This document shows positions 5,826 to 6,337 of a stretch of DNA of 6,337 bases, one piece after another (positions within the stretch are counted from its first letter, which is position 1; the number at the start of each line of letters is the position of its first letter). The stretch spans positions 1-6,337 of the forward strand of contig DAIDJH010000115.1 of the NCBI GenBank assembly GCA_027451425.1, in the 5' to 3' direction. The notes under the pieces are model-generated. The model had not been told where the DNA came from. It saw only the letters and a list, made by a program, of their open reading frames with translations, and searched no databases. Made by a program: the position numbers and the translations under genes. Source of the stretch: Bdellovibrionales bacterium (lineage in GTDB: Bacteria > Bdellovibrionota > Bdellovibrionia > Bdellovibrionales > UBA1609).

Positions 5826-6337
5826 CTAGCCTAGTTCCATTTTGGCTATGGTTTGCAGTTGCATGTTCGACGTGCCTTCGTAAATTTGGCCGATTTTGGC
5901 GTCACGGTAATACTTTTCAATCGGATATTCTTTGGTGAACCCGTTACCGCCGAAAAGATCGACCCCCATTGAGCAAATTTTTTCAGCGGCTCGCGATGCG
6001 AACAGTTTTGCCATTGCGGCTTCACGCAGAAAATCTTGACCGGCATCTTTCAAGCGGGCTGCGTTGTAAACCATTAAACGAATCGCTTCGAGTTGGGTGC
6101 GCATTTCGGCAATTTGAAATTGCACGCCTTGAAATTGAGCGAGTGATTTACCGAATTGTTCGCGCGATTTGATGTATTTGACGGTGGCTTCGAACGCGCC
6201 CTCGGCGATGCCGAGCATTTGCGCGCCAATGCCGATACGCCCTTCGTTCAAAGTTTCGATGGCGATTTTATAGCCTTTGCCGACTTCACCCACCACGATT
6301 TCTCTAGGGACTTTGCAATTTTCAAAAATCAACTCGC
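5826..6337 (-). CDS. acyl-CoA dehydrogenase, C-terminal part (cut by the window's right edge)
   Basis: FAD enzyme that introduces the 2,3 double bond into acyl-CoA in the first step of beta-oxidation (or a branched/short-chain equivalent) and hands electrons to ETF. The visible 169 C-terminal residues begin [10 protein letters not shown] and are the helical C-terminal domain of a protein of usually about 380 residues. Family blocks seen are [21 protein letters not shown] (19-39), [16 protein letters not shown] with the conserved Arg58 (54-69), [23 protein letters not shown] (126-148), and IYEGTSNMQ (151-159). Glu153 in YEGT sits where short-chain and related dehydrogenases carry the catalytic base; long-chain and isovaleryl types use another position, so this supports the short-chain/butyryl-like group. 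The gene's start lies beyond the window; a TTG at 6332 is internal, because the frame is open through the edge. The stop is TAG at 5826. Substrate chain length cannot be settled here. Confidence 0.95.
   Translation of the reverse strand, partial: ELIFENCKVPREIVVGEVGKGYKIAIETLNEGRIGIGAQMLGIAEGAFEATVKYIKSREQFGKSLAQFQGVQFQIAEMRTQLEAIRLMVYNAARLKDAGQDFLREAAMAKLFASRAAEKICSMGVDLFGGNGFTKEYPIEKYYRDAKIGQIYEGTSNMQLQTIAKMELG

Noticed and set aside
6330..6332. TTG at 6332 as the start of acyl-CoA dehydrogenase
   Set aside because: The frame stays open to the window edge, and the preceding Glu codon continues the conserved family block, so the protein starts outside the window.
1..6337. CRISPR array, insertion sequence, tRNA or rRNA gene, or phage defence system
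   Set aside because: No regularly spaced repeats, transposase motifs, terminal inverted repeats or RNA signatures were seen; nearly all DNA is explained by seven ordinary genes.

Overview
The window carries seven protein genes, two of them cut by the window ends, packed with almost no spare DNA. The best guess for the host is a Gram-negative aerobe of the Bdellovibrionota type. This rests on moderate GC content, an acyl-CoA dehydrogenase / ETF-quinone oxidoreductase pair, a LruC-domain lipoprotein and an unusual 'FNNCG' lipoprotein cleavage site that resembles lipoproteins I associate with Bdellovibrio-like bacteria. That is an inference from style; there is no rRNA or marker gene to prove it.

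Left part (1-1494, minus strand): a two-gene operon made of a short-chain dehydrogenase (SDR) followed by UDP-glucose 6-dehydrogenase (ugd). The two overlap by the ATGA motif, and ugd runs off the left edge. Ugd makes UDP-glucuronate for surface polysaccharide. Centre-left (1544-2740, plus strand): a divergent two-gene unit, a YiiD-type hotdog thioesterase and a family 2 glycosyltransferase resembling the TIGR04283 group. The divergent starts are only 49 bp apart.

Right part (2763-6337, minus strand): an acyl-CoA dehydrogenase cut by the right edge, then a 183-bp gap holding a palindrome and a possible promoter, then a secreted lipoprotein with a Pro/Thr linker and a LruC-type (DUF4842) domain, then ETF-ubiquinone oxidoreductase. 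Acyl-CoA dehydrogenase gives electrons to ETF, and ETF-QO passes them to the quinone pool, so two of the three steps of that chain are encoded within about 3.5 kb. The glycosyltransferase and ETF-QO genes converge with 22 bp between stops.

I see no mobile element, CRISPR array, tRNA or rRNA, and no clearly new multi-gene system. The most notable points are an ETF-QO whose iron-sulphur motif lacks one of the four usual cysteines, and the LruC-domain lipoprotein placed between two fatty-acid-oxidation genes. The longest stretch without a gene is 183 bp.
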